Positions 63,721-64,000 of a stretch of 64,000 bases of DNA are shown here, piece after piece. Within the stretch, counting starts at the first letter, position 1. The number at the start of each line of letters is the position of its first letter. The notes below the pieces were generated by a model. It made no database searches and was not told where the DNA came from. It worked only from the letters and a program-made list of their open reading frames with translations. The stretch is from assembly GCF_900116145.1 (NCBI RefSeq), contig NZ_FPAB01000010.1, positions 62,001-126,000 of the forward strand. Direction: 5' to 3'. The stretch comes from Streptomyces harbinensis (lineage in GTDB: Bacteria > Actinomycetota > Actinomycetes > Streptomycetales > Streptomycetaceae). The translations under genes and the position numbers were made by a program.

Positions 63721-64000
63721 CGCGTGCGGGGCGGCCTGCGCCCGACACGTACGGCGCCGCGACGGCACCCGCCCCGGCCCGTCCCGCCCCGCGCGTGCAG
63801 CGGCGCGGTGTACGGGTACGGCCTGCGGCTCCGGTCGAGCCGAGCTGCCGGCTGTCCGGATCGCCGCCTCCGGCGACGCCGCCGCGCCCGGGCCGCGCAG
63901 GCGGGGTGCTGGGACGGTGTGCGGGTCGGTCTGGGAGCCCCGGTGGGGTCGCGCGGGTTGTGCGGCTAGCCGTTTGGGTTGCTGTCGCCGGAGGCGTTTT

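Noticed and set aside
63718..63969. 83-aa frame after proS
   Set aside because: Begins in the terminator stem and is Arg-rich without an RBS.

Overview
The window is very GC-rich actinobacterial DNA, and gene content and order point to Streptomyces or a close relative in the Streptomycetaceae. The evidence is the rpsB-tsf-pyrH-frr-cdsA-rlmN block, the GABA/aminobutyraldehyde genes, an aminodeoxyfutalosine deaminase, and the dxr-rseP-ispG-GNAT-proS block. Starts are often GTG, RBSs are GGAGG-like, and many genes overlap by ATGA or GTGA. No rRNA, tRNA, CRISPR array or insertion sequence was seen.

Region 1 (1-7941) is informational and lipid housekeeping. A partial comM and yraN point left; rpsB, tsf, pyrH, frr, cdsA and rlmN point right. 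Two perfect TGTGGACAA (DnaA-box) 9-mers lie between the divergent groups, and a 15-bp inverted repeat containing a possible leader ORF precedes pyrH.

Region 2 (7942-17821) holds a TPP riboswitch followed by thiB-thiP-thiQ (thiamine/TPP import), a secreted GH10-like hydrolase, a leftward ABC ATPase/permease pair with unusual ATPase motifs, and an aminobutyraldehyde dehydrogenase with a good promoter.

Region 3 (17889-30374) is mostly leftward: a probable menaquinone-pathway deaminase, a glycerophosphodiesterase, a SWIM protein with a large partner, a MoxR/vWA pair resembling RavA-ViaA, and gabT. Two small rightward genes interrupt it.

Region 4 (30663-39453) has an orphan membrane-anchored VirD4/TraG-like ATPase, a PucR regulator, a secreted M14 carboxypeptidase, a second aldehyde dehydrogenase and a TRM11-like methyltransferase. 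The two dehydrogenases, GabT and PucR could form a putrescine/GABA catabolic route (inference).

Region 5 (39480-50680) is a self-contained glycan-use locus: intracellular GH3, an ABC importer with a large binding lipoprotein, intracellular GH42, secreted GH12 and a LacI regulator. Four copies of a palindrome centred on GAAGCGCTTC sit only in its two control regions. A long-chain-type acyl-CoA dehydrogenase follows.

Region 6 (52800-56065) is a three-gene leftward island with visibly lower GC than its surroundings. It encodes a small WXG/ESX-like helical protein, a 718-aa protein with a WXG-like N-terminus, and a translationally coupled lipoprotein, and is the most accessory-looking part of the window.

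Region 7 (56236-63720) returns to core genes: dxr, rseP and ispG (MEP isoprenoid pathway plus a site-2 protease), two GNAT acetyltransferases and proS, closed by a strong terminator.
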